Source: an uncultured cyanobacterium | Lineage (GTDB): Bacteria; Cyanobacteriota; Cyanobacteriia; CACIAM-69d | DNA length: 5,276 nt | Assembly (NCBI GenBank): GCA_937894105.1 | Contig: CALCTI010000714.1 | Location: 1 to 5,276, forward strand | Reading direction: 5' to 3' | Shown: in pieces, positions 1 to 4,971 of the stretch | Numbering within the stretch: the stretch's first letter is position 1 | Layout: each line of letters starts with the position of its first letter | Made by a program: the position numbers and the translations under genes | The notes under the pieces: generated by a model | Told to the model about the DNA's origin: nothing | Databases searched by the model: none | What the model saw: the letters and a program-made list of their open reading frames with translations, nothing else

Positions 1-90
1 TCCTAGCCTTAAATAAGAGATGTTGATTGCCATTGCGGCTATTCTGATGCAGTACGATTTATTACCGATAAGATCTACATAGTTAAATAA

Positions 91-119
91 GCTGAGTGAA
101 ATAGGCTCAGTGAGATAAG
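91..119. repeat. Imperfect tandem 14-nt repeat
   Basis: Two adjacent units, GCTGAGTGAAATAG and GCTCAGTGAGATAAG, agree at most positions. The CTGAG of the first unit can also pair with the CTCAG of the second to make a small 5-bp hairpin. It lies in the gene-free stretch 1-142, where I see no coding sequence. No function can be assigned. Confidence 0.4.
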
Positions 120-142
120 CCCCTTCATTCGCTCCCAAAGCT

Positions 143-185
143 CCCAAAGCCCCACACAAGAAAAACACTTGTGCTGGGCTTTGGG
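143..185 (-). terminator. Long hairpin downstream of the pentapeptide-repeat gene, possible terminator
   Basis: Two 18-nt arms (143-160 and 168-185) pair with only a 2x2 mismatch: CCCAAAGCCC pairs fully with GGGCTTTGGG, and CACAAG with CTTGTG. The loop is the 7-nt AAAAACA. It starts 25 nt past the TGA of the minus-strand gene, where a transcript end is expected. There is no clear U-tract on the minus-strand exit side, so this is not a textbook intrinsic terminator. A mRNA 3'-end stabilising hairpin is an equal alternative. The arm sits inside a short tandem of GCTCCCAAA (131-148), so the CCCAAAG side has more than one pairing register. Confidence 0.5.
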
Positions 186-210
186 CAAAAGGGCGGCAAC
201 GAACCGGAAA

Positions 211-1626
211 TCACTTCAACTGCACCGTCAATGCATACTGAGCAATATCCTGACGAGCTTCGATTTCAACCTCATAAATGCCATCTGCTGGCACAAAAAT
301 CTCCGCCTTTTTTACCAATTCTGCCACCACTCGTCCTCGCGGATCTCGCACCGTAAATCGCGCCCCATCTTCCTCACTGGCGATCGCCATTTCCAGCTCC
401 CCGGGTCGGGACGTCACCAGCCAAGTGGACGTTTGCCCTTCACGCACCACGCCTTCGGCCAGTCCCTCTCCCGTAGAAATTTCCAAGGATAAAGCGCGAG
501 GTTCAACGGGGTCCACCGGCATCGTCACCCGAGGGTCAATGGGGCCCACCGCCGCTTCCACTTCCCCTTCCGACTCATTGGTTTCGATCGTGGGATCAAC
601 TTCCTCGCCAGCATTAGCTGCGCCAAAGGAGACCGCACGGGGACCGTTAGCAGCAGAAGCTGGCGATCGCCCTTCAAGCTCCTCTCCTTCCTCAAACCCT
701 TCAAGCGCTTCCCCTTCAAACCCATCAGCAGAGTCAATTTCCACCACTAATTCATAGGGGCGCTCCGGTCGAAATCCTTGTACCGAAATGCCGTAGCGAC
801 CTTCCGTCGGCACATCCCACGTCACCCCATCACTGCCCGACGCCACCACCTTGCCATCCTCATCCAAAATCTCTAGACGCGATCGCAAAAAATTCCCCAA
901 CAGCCGCACCTGGATCTGCCCCGGCACCAACTCAATACTCCAAATATCTTTCCCATCTGACTCCAGCAACCCCCGCGCCCGACCCCGCAGCCCGTCCACG
1001 CTCATCACCACCCGAGGCAGCTCATCCTCCGAAGGACGCACCCTTGCATCATCCACCACCACCCGTCCCGTCACCGCTGGAACCGCTCGCGCCGCCTGGG
1101 GGCCCGTACCCGGATCCTCTGCCCAGCCTCCCAAACGCCCCACAGGAATCGCTGCTGACCCCCACCGGGTTCGTTGCACCGACTCCACCGGCCGCGGCGG
1201 CGGACACCCCACATCCAACCGCGCCCCACTGGGCATCACCGTGCCGCACAGCCGCGCCCCCTCCAGCCGTGCCCCGGTTAAATCACTGCCCCATAAAAAT
1301 GCTCCGCTCAGGTCCACTTCCCGCAAATCTGCCCCTCGCAAATTCACGCGCACCAAAATTGCTTCTCGCAAATCGGCTCCCCGCAGCTGGGCATTGAACA
1401 AACTTTGTCCCGTTAAGTCATTGCCGCGTAAATTACACCCGACGCAAACTCCTGTGCGCATCAGCGTTTCTCGATTTAGGGTCTGCATTCGCGATATTTC
1501 TGACGCCTCATCGGGCACGTTCACCTGGGCTTTCCCCACTGGGGCGATCGCTCCCAGGGCCCCTAACATCGCCAAAATCCCACCGGCAACGCCTTTAAAA
1601 CCTACATCGCGACCAAAAACAGCCAT
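211..1626 (-). CDS. Secreted pentapeptide-repeat protein with two C-terminal beta-sandwich-like domains
   Basis: A 471-residue exported protein of unknown function. Residues 1-33 look like a Sec signal peptide: short basic start, hydrophobic stretch 12-30, and a likely cleavage after G-K-A33. Residues 64-128 carry 13 consecutive pentapeptide repeats with a central Leu every five residues (66, 71, 76 ... 126), enough for about three coils of a right-handed beta-helix. They are flanked by C61-x-x-C64 before and an LCGT..PSG cap after, a form I associate with cyanobacterial periplasmic proteins. A Pro/Arg-rich linker follows. Residues ~224-297 and ~395-471 then form two similar beta-rich segments, each ending in a VP(T/A)-(E/D)-G-x-Y turn and resembling PPC (pre-peptidase C-terminal) domains. 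An acidic Glu/Gly linker (~298-385) separates them. No catalytic motif is visible, so a structural or binding role is inferred. The ATG at 1624-1626 gives the complete signal peptide. The gene is transcribed divergently from the transporter genes. Confidence 0.9.
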   Translation of the reverse strand: MAVFGRDVGFKGVAGGILAMLGALGAIAPVGKAQVNVPDEASEISRMQTLNRETLMRTGVCVGCNLRGNDLTGQSLFNAQLRGADLREAILVRVNLRGADLREVDLSGAFLWGSDLTGARLEGARLCGTVMPSGARLDVGCPPPRPVESVQRTRWGSAAIPVGRLGGWAEDPGTGPQAARAVPAVTGRVVVDDARVRPSEDELPRVVMSVDGLRGRARGLLESDGKDIWSIELVPGQIQVRLLGNFLRSRLEILDEDGKVVASGSDGVTWDVPTEGRYGISVQGFRPERPYELVVEIDSADGFEGEALEGFEEGEELEGRSPASAANGPRAVSFGAANAGEEVDPTIETNESEGEVEAAVGPIDPRVTMPVDPVEPRALSLEISTGEGLAEGVVREGQTSTWLVTSRPGELEMAIASEEDGARFTVRDPRGRVVAELVKKAEIFVPADGIYEVEIEARQDIAQYALTVQLK

Positions 1627-1645
1627 AACCTAGACCACCTACACC

Positions 1646-1669
1646 AAACGGAAGATACTTCCAACGTTT
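1646..1669 (-). promoter_or_regulatory. Dyad 20 nt upstream of the pentapeptide gene start
   Basis: GGAAG-ATA-CTTCC (1650-1662) is a perfect 5-bp inverted repeat with a 3-nt centre. It is extended by AAAC (1646-1649) and GTTT (1666-1669), with AAC bulged on one side. It sits 20 nt upstream of the ATG on the minus strand, either in the 5' leader or at the promoter. It could be an operator or a leader stem-loop; the sequence does not decide which. A weak AGG lies just upstream of the ATG as a possible ribosome binding site. Confidence 0.35.
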
Positions 1670-1777
1670 CAATGCTAACCGCTTGGTCCTAAGGATGCCC
1701 CTGCCTACACGCGATTCAGCACAGATTCGCCAACCTCACTCACCAGGCAACCAGACTAAACCTTCGGACTAAGCACG

Positions 1778-1807
1778 GGCTAAATACTCGAACCAGGTAT
1801 TCGAGCC
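1778..1807. other. Inverted repeat with two competing registers
   Basis: In one fold GGCT (1778-1781) and AATAC (1783-1787) pair with GTATT (1797-1801) and AGCC (1804-1807). In the other, CTCGAA (1787-1792) pairs with TTCGAG (1800-1805). The two folds share bases and exclude each other. The TTCGA recalls a tRNA T-arm, but no acceptor, D or anticodon arm surrounds it. Function unknown. Confidence 0.4.
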
Positions 1808-1963
1808 AAACAGTTGGAAAATACCAAGAAACGAAGGCAAAGATTCAGGTACTGCATAAATTCAATGCAAAAAGATCCCTCAACGTTTCCCCTTATTTTC
1901 CCGTTAAAACCCCTAAAAGTTTTGGGCGGGCGAAGAAAGATTGGGCGATCGCTCAAGACACCT

Positions 1964-2047
1964 TGATCAGACAAAGCCTTTTAAAACCTGCCTTTCAGGA
2001 GTCTGAATCATCTTCATCGTGAAGGGGGCAGAGCACGGCTCACCCCC
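1964..2047. ncRNA. Cluster of three consecutive stem-loops, candidate structured RNA
   Basis: Three helices lie back to back. Stem 1: TGATCAGAC (1964-1972) pairs with GTCTGAATCA (2001-2010) through 9 bp with one bulged A, and encloses CCTG-CCTTT-CAGG (1987-1999). Stem 2: TTCA-TCG-TGAA (2013-2023). Stem 3: GGGGG-CA-GAGC-ACG-GCTC-A-CCCCC (2024-2047). Together they cover nearly every base of 84 nt, which is unusual for spacer DNA. The element lies upstream of the nitrogen promoter. No U-tract follows on either strand, so strand and ends are undetermined. No Rfam family was recognised. It may be a small RNA, part of a leader, or a stack of protein-binding dyads. Confidence 0.35.
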
Positions 2048-2091
2048 AAAATCCATTTAAGACGGGTCGAAAAAATAGAACATGCCCCCTA

Positions 2092-2104
2092 TGCAAACAA
2101 TGCA
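2092..2104 (+). promoter_or_regulatory. NtcB-like LysR-type site (TGCA-N5-TGCA)
   Basis: TGCA-AACAA-TGCA is an inverted repeat with LysR T-N11-A geometry. From memory, this TGCA-N5-TGCA form matches the motif described for NtcB, the nitrite-responsive LysR activator of cyanobacterial nitrate assimilation operons. It ends 13 nt before the NtcA-like site of the same promoter, a fitting place for a co-activator. A third ATGC at 2082 gives three ATGC units at 9-nt spacing (2082, 2091, 2100). Confidence 0.5.
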
Positions 2105-2117
2105 CCCTTAAACAAAT

Positions 2118-2159
2118 GTCATCTAAGTTACAAAAGTCAGCTATTGACTCCCATAGAAT
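2118..2159 (+). promoter_or_regulatory. NtcA-activated class II-type promoter for the nrt genes
   Basis: GTC-ATCTAAGT-TAC (2118-2131) differs at one base from the NtcA consensus GTA-N8-TAC. Exactly 22 nt separate it from TAGAAT (2154-2159), a TA-N3-T type -10 box. Spacing of 22-23 nt with no -35 box is the known architecture of NtcA-activated cyanobacterial promoters. Transcription would start near 2165-2167 and give a leader of about 247 nt before nrtB. NtcA responds to 2-oxoglutarate, that is to nitrogen limitation, which suits nitrate uptake genes. Confidence 0.65.
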
Positions 2160-2184
2160 GCGCTCAACTTAATGTCTAAACCCT

Positions 2185-2236
2185 AAAGCAATGAAAAAAA
2201 GTGGTTTCATTTCGAATCAAACCATTGCTTTTATTT
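2185..2236 (+). promoter_or_regulatory. Leader stem-loop followed by a T-rich run, possible attenuator
   Basis: The inner hairpin TGGTTT-C-ATT / AAT-C-AAACCA (2202-2224, loop TCG, one C-C mismatch) is followed at once by the T-rich TTGCTTTTATTT. An outer pair of arms, AAAGCAATG (2185-2193) and CATTGCTTT (2223-2231), can cover that T-rich run. The element begins about 20 nt after the predicted transcription start. The layout resembles a terminator whose U-tract can be hidden by an upstream arm, but AT-rich DNA makes such patterns by chance fairly often. Confidence 0.35.
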
Positions 2237-2347
2237 AGATGTTTTAGCTACAACCAACACCGTCCGGTTGCTCAACAAGCAGGTAATCTCTACCCAGCAA
2301 TCACCGAAGAAAACCTTTAAGGAAAACTGTCTTAGGTGAACGCAAAA

Positions 2348-2362
2348 ATACAGAAACTGTAT
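2348..2362 (+). other. Perfect small hairpin in the nrtB leader
   Basis: ATACAG-AAA-CTGTAT is a perfect 6-bp stem with a 3-nt loop. Its right arm overlaps the left half-site of the NtcA dyad at 2355-2376, so DNA-level and RNA-level symmetry coincide here. A T6 run follows at 2375-2380. Confidence 0.4.
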
Positions 2363-2376
2363 CTATCTTTACGGTT
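2355..2376 (+). promoter_or_regulatory. Perfect NtcA consensus dyad close to the nrtB start
   Basis: GTA-TCTATCTT-TAC (2359-2372) matches GTA-N8-TAC exactly. The symmetry extends outward to AACTGTA / TACGGTT, 6 of 7 positions matching, as expected for a CRP-family site. It ends 40 nt before the nrtB ATG. The nearest AT-rich -10 candidates (TTTTAT 2400-2405, TATACG 2403-2408) are 27-30 nt away and would place the start at or near the ATG, so it is not a canonical activating position. It may instead be a second NtcA contact, a roadblock or a repressor-type site. Confidence 0.55.
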
Positions 2377-2412
2377 TTTTACAACTTCCACGACCGAAAT
2401 TTTATACGGCCA

Positions 2413-2835
2413 ATGACTTCAGTAACTCCGATTGAAAAAAAGAAGGCGAATAATGTTGCCAAGTTCATTGGCAAAGTCTTAGGTCGTGGAGGAGAAAATA
2501 TTATCTTCCCTGCCCTTGGTTTTTTTGTTGTCTTAATTATCTGGAGCATCATCGCTAAGCTTACCGAAAGCAATTTAAGTAAGCTGCCAACGATTGAAAA
2601 AACCATTCAAGACAGCATTCCATACCTGCAAAATTTCTTTTCAACCACCACCGGTGACGAAGGGATTTTCTTTTTAACCCTATACAGCCTGGGGCGGGTT
2701 GCTATTGGATTTGCGATCGCCACCATTATTGCCGTGCCCCTGGGATTCTGGGTGGGCACCTCCCAGAAAGCCTCGAAAGCCATTAAATTGGCAAACCCAT
2801 TTCTCCCCTGGCATGGTTACCCGTTGGCATCGTGA
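2413..2835 (+). CDS. nrtB: NrtB permease, N-terminal fragment
   Basis: This is a 140-residue open frame. Residues ~29-50 form the first membrane helix (NIIFPALGFFVVLIIW), residues 59-83 the periplasmic-side segment typical of NrtB after its L-P, and residues ~88-115 a second helix region with the S-L-x-R-V-A-I-G motif seen at the start of the BPD_transp_1 fold. Residues 131-140 are out-of-frame tail. The fragment lacks the EAA loop that contacts the ATPase, so it could not act alone. Its stop overlaps the GTG of the second fragment within GTGA (2832-2835). Confidence 0.6.
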   Translation: MTSVTPIEKKKANNVAKFIGKVLGRGGENIIFPALGFFVVLIIWSIIAKLTESNLSKLPTIEKTIQDSIPYLQNFFSTTTGDEGIFFLTLYSLGRVAIGFAIATIIAVPLGFWVGTSQKASKAIKLANPFLPWHGYPLAS

Positions 2836-3263
2836 TTTTCTCAGCCTTTGAGAACCAGGATCTACCGGCAATTTTTGTCATTGTTGTCACTTCCCTGTGG
2901 TCAACGTTGATTAACACTGCCCTAGGTGTTCAAAAGATCCCCTCAGACTACTGGAACGTAGCCCGAGTTCTCAAAATGTCGAAGCTGCAAGTGGTTACAG
3001 AGATCATCATTCCCTCAACGCTGCCCTATATCTTTAGTGGTTTGCGCCTCAGTTTGGGAACCGCATGGCTAGTAATTGTTGCGGCAGAGATGTTGACCGG
3101 AGGCACCGGAATTGGCTTCTTCGTGTGGGACGTTTACAACACGGGCGACATCAGTTTGGTAGTGTTCTCCCTGCTCGTTATTGGGCTTGTGGGGCTATTG
3201 CTAGACCAGCTTGTTGCTTGGGTTGAGCGTTTGCTCGTGGGTCAAACCACCGCCCAAGGTTAA
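2832..3263 (+). CDS. nrtB: NrtB permease, C-terminal fragment (GTG start)
   Basis: This is a 143-residue open frame holding the rest of the permease: a helix through PAIFVIVVTSLW, the cytoplasmic EAA-type coupling loop (NVARVLKMSK ... IIIPSTLPYIFSGLR, ~residues 42-71), the conserved W-L-V-I-V-A-A-E-M helix, the G-T-G-I-G-F-F-V-W-D segment, and a last helix (~120-137). GTG at 2832 is the first usual start codon after the in-frame TAA at 2784. Starting there drops the conserved SPLAWLPVGI, encoded just upstream at 2802-2831. The 4-nt GTGA overlap would permit reinitiation by ribosomes finishing the first fragment. Confidence 0.55.
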   Translation: MIFSAFENQDLPAIFVIVVTSLWSTLINTALGVQKIPSDYWNVARVLKMSKLQVVTEIIIPSTLPYIFSGLRLSLGTAWLVIVAAEMLTGGTGIGFFVWDVYNTGDISLVVFSLLVIGLVGLLLDQLVAWVERLLVGQTTAQG

Positions 3264-3384
3264 TGCGCGAGTGTTGGCAAGGCTTGTACACACCAGCCTG
3301 TTATTGCTCCGCAGTTTGCTCCTCGTCACACCATTAAACCTCCGTCATGGAACAGACCACTGCACCTTTTGCTTAGCTTTTGAG

Positions 3385-3443
3385 AACTTTTTTGAAAGAT
3401 AGTTTGAGAGCTTTTAACCCTCTTCAGTCTTTCTTTCAAAGTT
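3385..3443 (+). terminator. Three-helix stem-loop in the nrtB-nrtA spacer, possible terminator or processing site
   Basis: AACTTT (3385-3390) pairs with AAAGTT (3438-3443), GAAAGA (3394-3399) with TCTTTC (3428-3433), and GAGAG (3406-3410) with CTCTT (3420-3424, one G-T). The loop is CTTTTAACC. Only a short TT follows the last arm, so true termination is uncertain. A partial terminator or RNA-processing stem separating nrtB from the highly expressed nrtA is equally possible. Confidence 0.35.
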
Positions 3444-3501
3444 TTGCCCTTGGGAAATTAAAGGCTATGTATTACGCAGGTTGCTGTTCTGATGGCAACA
3501 C

Positions 3502-3537
3502 GAATTCACTATTTATCTGAATTCATTACTTATTTAT
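3502..3537. repeat. Direct repeat of GAATTCAyTA upstream of nrtA
   Basis: GAATTCACTATTTAT (from 3502) recurs 17 nt later as GAATTCATTACTTAT (from 3519), which matches apart from one substitution and a one-base insertion. It ends about 35 nt before the nrtA ATG, in a very AT-rich stretch. It could be a paired regulator site on one helix face or a promoter upstream element; no known motif was recognised. Confidence 0.4.
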
Positions 3538-3570
3538 TTACGAGCGGTTTTACCCGAAGAGAAGAAACCT

Positions 3571-4971
3571 ATGACTCTAAATCGTCGTCAATTTTTGAAG
3601 TATTCCAGCTTGGCTGCTGCTGGTTTTACCTTCGCGGCTTGTACCGGTGGTGGTGGTGACAGCCAGCCAGCCGGTGAGGGTGAATCATCCGGTGATGAAG
3701 GGGGAGTGCTAGGGCGGGCTGAAGTTCCCGACTTTGGCACTTTGGAAAAGACCGATTTAACCATCGGGATCATTCCCCTCACGGATTGTGCGCCCTTGGT
3801 TATTGCTAAGGAAAGGGGCTTCTTTGAGAAGTACGGCTTGAACGTCACCATCAGTAAGGAAGCAAGCTGGGCAACGGTTCGCGACGGACTGATTCAAGGT
3901 CGCTTGGATGCCTCCCACGCCCTCTGTGGTATGCCCCTATTGACCGAGTTGGGTCCCGACAAGGCTCCTATGCGATCGCTTATGATGCTGGACCGGAACG
4001 GTAACGGCATGACCTTGTCCAAGAACGCTTGGGATGCCGGAATTCGCCCCTGGTATGAGTACGCTAGCTTCGACGAATTCGGCGCTGAGTACAAGAAATA
4101 CATCACTGGTCAAGGCGAGCCCCCCACCTTTGCCATGGTGTTCCCGTCCTCCATGCACAACTACAACACCCGCTACTGGATGTCCGCCATGGGCATCGAT
4201 CCTGAGAAGGATGTGAAGCTGATTGTAATTCCGCCGCCGCAGATGGTGGAGAACATGAAGGCAGGCACCATGGACGGCTATTGCGTGGGTGAGCCTTGGA
4301 ACCAGCGAGCTGTGTTCGACGGCGTAGGTTTTACCGCCACCGTTGACCGCGACGTGTGGCAGGGTCACCCGGAGAAGGTTTTGGGAACCATGCAGTCCTG
4401 GATTGATGAGAATCCCAACACTTCTAAGGCAATGGTCGCCGCCGTTATCGAGGCGTGTGAGTATTGCGACGTTATGGATAACCGTTTGGAGATTGTGGAG
4501 ATTATTTCTCGCCGTCCCTACGTGAATGCCAAGGTGGACTACGCGAAGGCGTCCATGACCGGAACCTACAACTACGGTGGTTTCGACGAAGAGGATCGGG
4601 TGAAGGAAATTCCTGACTTCAATCTGTTTAACTTTATCGAGACCGACTACATGACCGGTCCCGATAATGCTAACTATCCTTGGAAATCCCATGGCGTGTG
4701 GCTACTGACCCAGATGATTCGCTGGAATCAGCTGCCGGATATCAAAGAGTATCCCGCTGATGCGGATGAGATTATCGAGAAGGTATTCCCACCTGCGGTG
4801 TACATGGAAGTGGCTGATGCCCTGGGTATTACCTACCCCAGCGAGCGTGACAAGGTAGAGCCTGGCTCTGTGTTTATTGATGGTCGTGAGTTTGATCCCT
4901 CTGATCCGGTGGGCTACATCAACGGCTTCGATATTCGTGCAGGTCGCCCTCGCAGCTTTGCCTTTAGCTAA
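3571..4971 (+). CDS. nrtA: NrtA-type solute-binding lipoprotein of a nitrate/nitrite ABC transporter
   Basis: This 466-residue receptor captures anion substrate in the periplasm and delivers it to the permease. Residues 4-10 (NRRQFLK) match the Tat twin-arginine motif, and F-A-A-C24 is a lipobox-like site, so a Tat-exported lipoprotein is likely. A flexible Gly/Ser/Glu linker (25-52) tethers it to the membrane. From ~61 the NrtA/CmpA-type fold is clear: DLTIGIIPLTDCAPLVIAKE, the EASW100-ATVRD segment, P-P-P-Q-M-V-x-N-M-K (221-230), CVGEPW (238-243), HPEK269, and YPWKSH (369-374). Length is close to family norm (about 440-450) plus a longer linker. Nitrate/nitrite is favoured over bicarbonate (CmpA) or cyanate (CynA) by the NtcA context, but the ligand cannot be fixed by eye. 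A purine-rich GAAGAGAAG (3556-3564) serves as a weak ribosome binding site. The frame is intact, unlike the permease. Confidence 0.87.
   Translation: MTLNRRQFLKYSSLAAAGFTFAACTGGGGDSQPAGEGESSGDEGGVLGRAEVPDFGTLEKTDLTIGIIPLTDCAPLVIAKERGFFEKYGLNVTISKEASWATVRDGLIQGRLDASHALCGMPLLTELGPDKAPMRSLMMLDRNGNGMTLSKNAWDAGIRPWYEYASFDEFGAEYKKYITGQGEPPTFAMVFPSSMHNYNTRYWMSAMGIDPEKDVKLIVIPPPQMVENMKAGTMDGYCVGEPWNQRAVFDGVGFTATVDRDVWQGHPEKVLGTMQSWIDENPNTSKAMVAAVIEACEYCDVMDNRLEIVEIISRRPYVNAKVDYAKASMTGTYNYGGFDEEDRVKEIPDFNLFNFIETDYMTGPDNANYPWKSHGVWLLTQMIRWNQLPDIKEYPADADEIIEKVFPPAVYMEVADALGITYPSERDKVEPGSVFIDGREFDPSDPVGYINGFDIRAGRPRSFAFS

Larger units (their letters stand above)
1627..2412. other. Long divergent intergenic region, regulatory and structured, no credible gene
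   Basis: This 786-nt stretch separates two genes pointing away from each other. No convincing protein is encoded here: the only sizeable open frame (1780-1974, minus strand) begins at TTG and has no recognisable features. From left to right it contains a small dyad next to the pentapeptide gene start, a two-register hairpin at 1778-1807, a three-stem cluster at 1964-2047, the NtcB/NtcA-type promoter at 2092-2159, a leader hairpin at 2185-2236, and a second NtcA dyad at 2355-2376. These are listed separately. Confidence 0.8.
2413..3263 (+). pseudogene. nrtB: Frameshifted NrtB-type nitrate ABC transporter permease
   Basis: The two pieces together make a near full-length permease (about 283 codons, usual for NrtB) for an ABC importer of nitrate/nitrite or a related anion in the cytoplasmic membrane. 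The first frame runs well to L-A-N-P-F130 (ending at 2802), then turns to unrelated residues and a TGA at 2833-2835. The family sequence resumes in another frame from 2802 with S-P-L-A-W-L-P-V, a conserved NrtB/CmpB-type stretch. Family members as I recall them have about four residues (like L-R-x-V) between these points, so a net loss of about 13 nt explains the break. It may be a real mutation, an assembly error, or a functional split with coupled translation. The first gene of the transporter cluster, it follows the NtcA promoter; no clear Shine-Dalgarno precedes the ATG. CmpB or another anion permease is possible, since these families are close. Confidence 0.75.
3264..3570 (+). other. nrtB-nrtA spacer, no gene seen
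   Basis: This 307-nt spacer is long for genes expected in one operon. No credible coding sequence is present. It holds a three-helix AT-rich stem-loop (3385-3443), a short dyad GTTGC-N10-GCAAC (3480-3499) and a direct repeat just before nrtA (3502-3537). I found no GTA-N8-TAC site and no convincing -35/-10 pair, although the region is AT-rich enough to hide a promoter. Confidence 0.6.
380..3979. repeat. Seven dispersed HIP1 octamers (GCGATCGC)
   Basis: Perfect GCGATCGC copies lie at 380-387, 663-670, 879-886, 1544-1551, 1945-1952, 2713-2720 and 3972-3979. Four are in the pentapeptide gene, one in the divergent intergenic region, one in nrtB and one in nrtA. HIP1 over-representation is a well-known hallmark of many cyanobacterial genomes. 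Its presence in both genes and spacers suggests that this whole segment is resident DNA and not a recent import. Confidence 0.95.

Noticed and set aside
851..1633. A 260-codon plus-strand open frame opposite the pentapeptide gene
   Set aside because: It is rich in Pro, Ser and Arg, with no domain, and is the antisense shadow of a clear pentapeptide-repeat gene. The 278-757, 1044-1397 and 169-492 frames fail for the same reason.
1778..1807. Possible tRNA or tRNA fragment because of GGT-TTCGA-like sequence
   Set aside because: No acceptor, D or anticodon stem can be drawn around it on either strand.
1780..1974. A 64-codon minus-strand open frame in the divergent intergenic region
   Set aside because: It starts at TTG, has no visible ribosome binding site, no domain, and overlaps the stem-loop elements. 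Chance is the simpler reading.
2024..2047. Intrinsic terminator
   Set aside because: The stem is strong, but no T-run follows on either strand, and no gene ends nearby.
2165..2412. Glutamine (glnA) riboswitch in the nitrogen gene leader
   Set aside because: This would make biological sense, but I could not find the conserved core of that motif as I know it. A covariance-model search would settle it.
3937..4692. A 251-codon minus-strand open frame inside nrtA
   Set aside because: It is a His/Val/Gly-rich antisense shadow of the NrtA coding sequence, with no recognisable fold.
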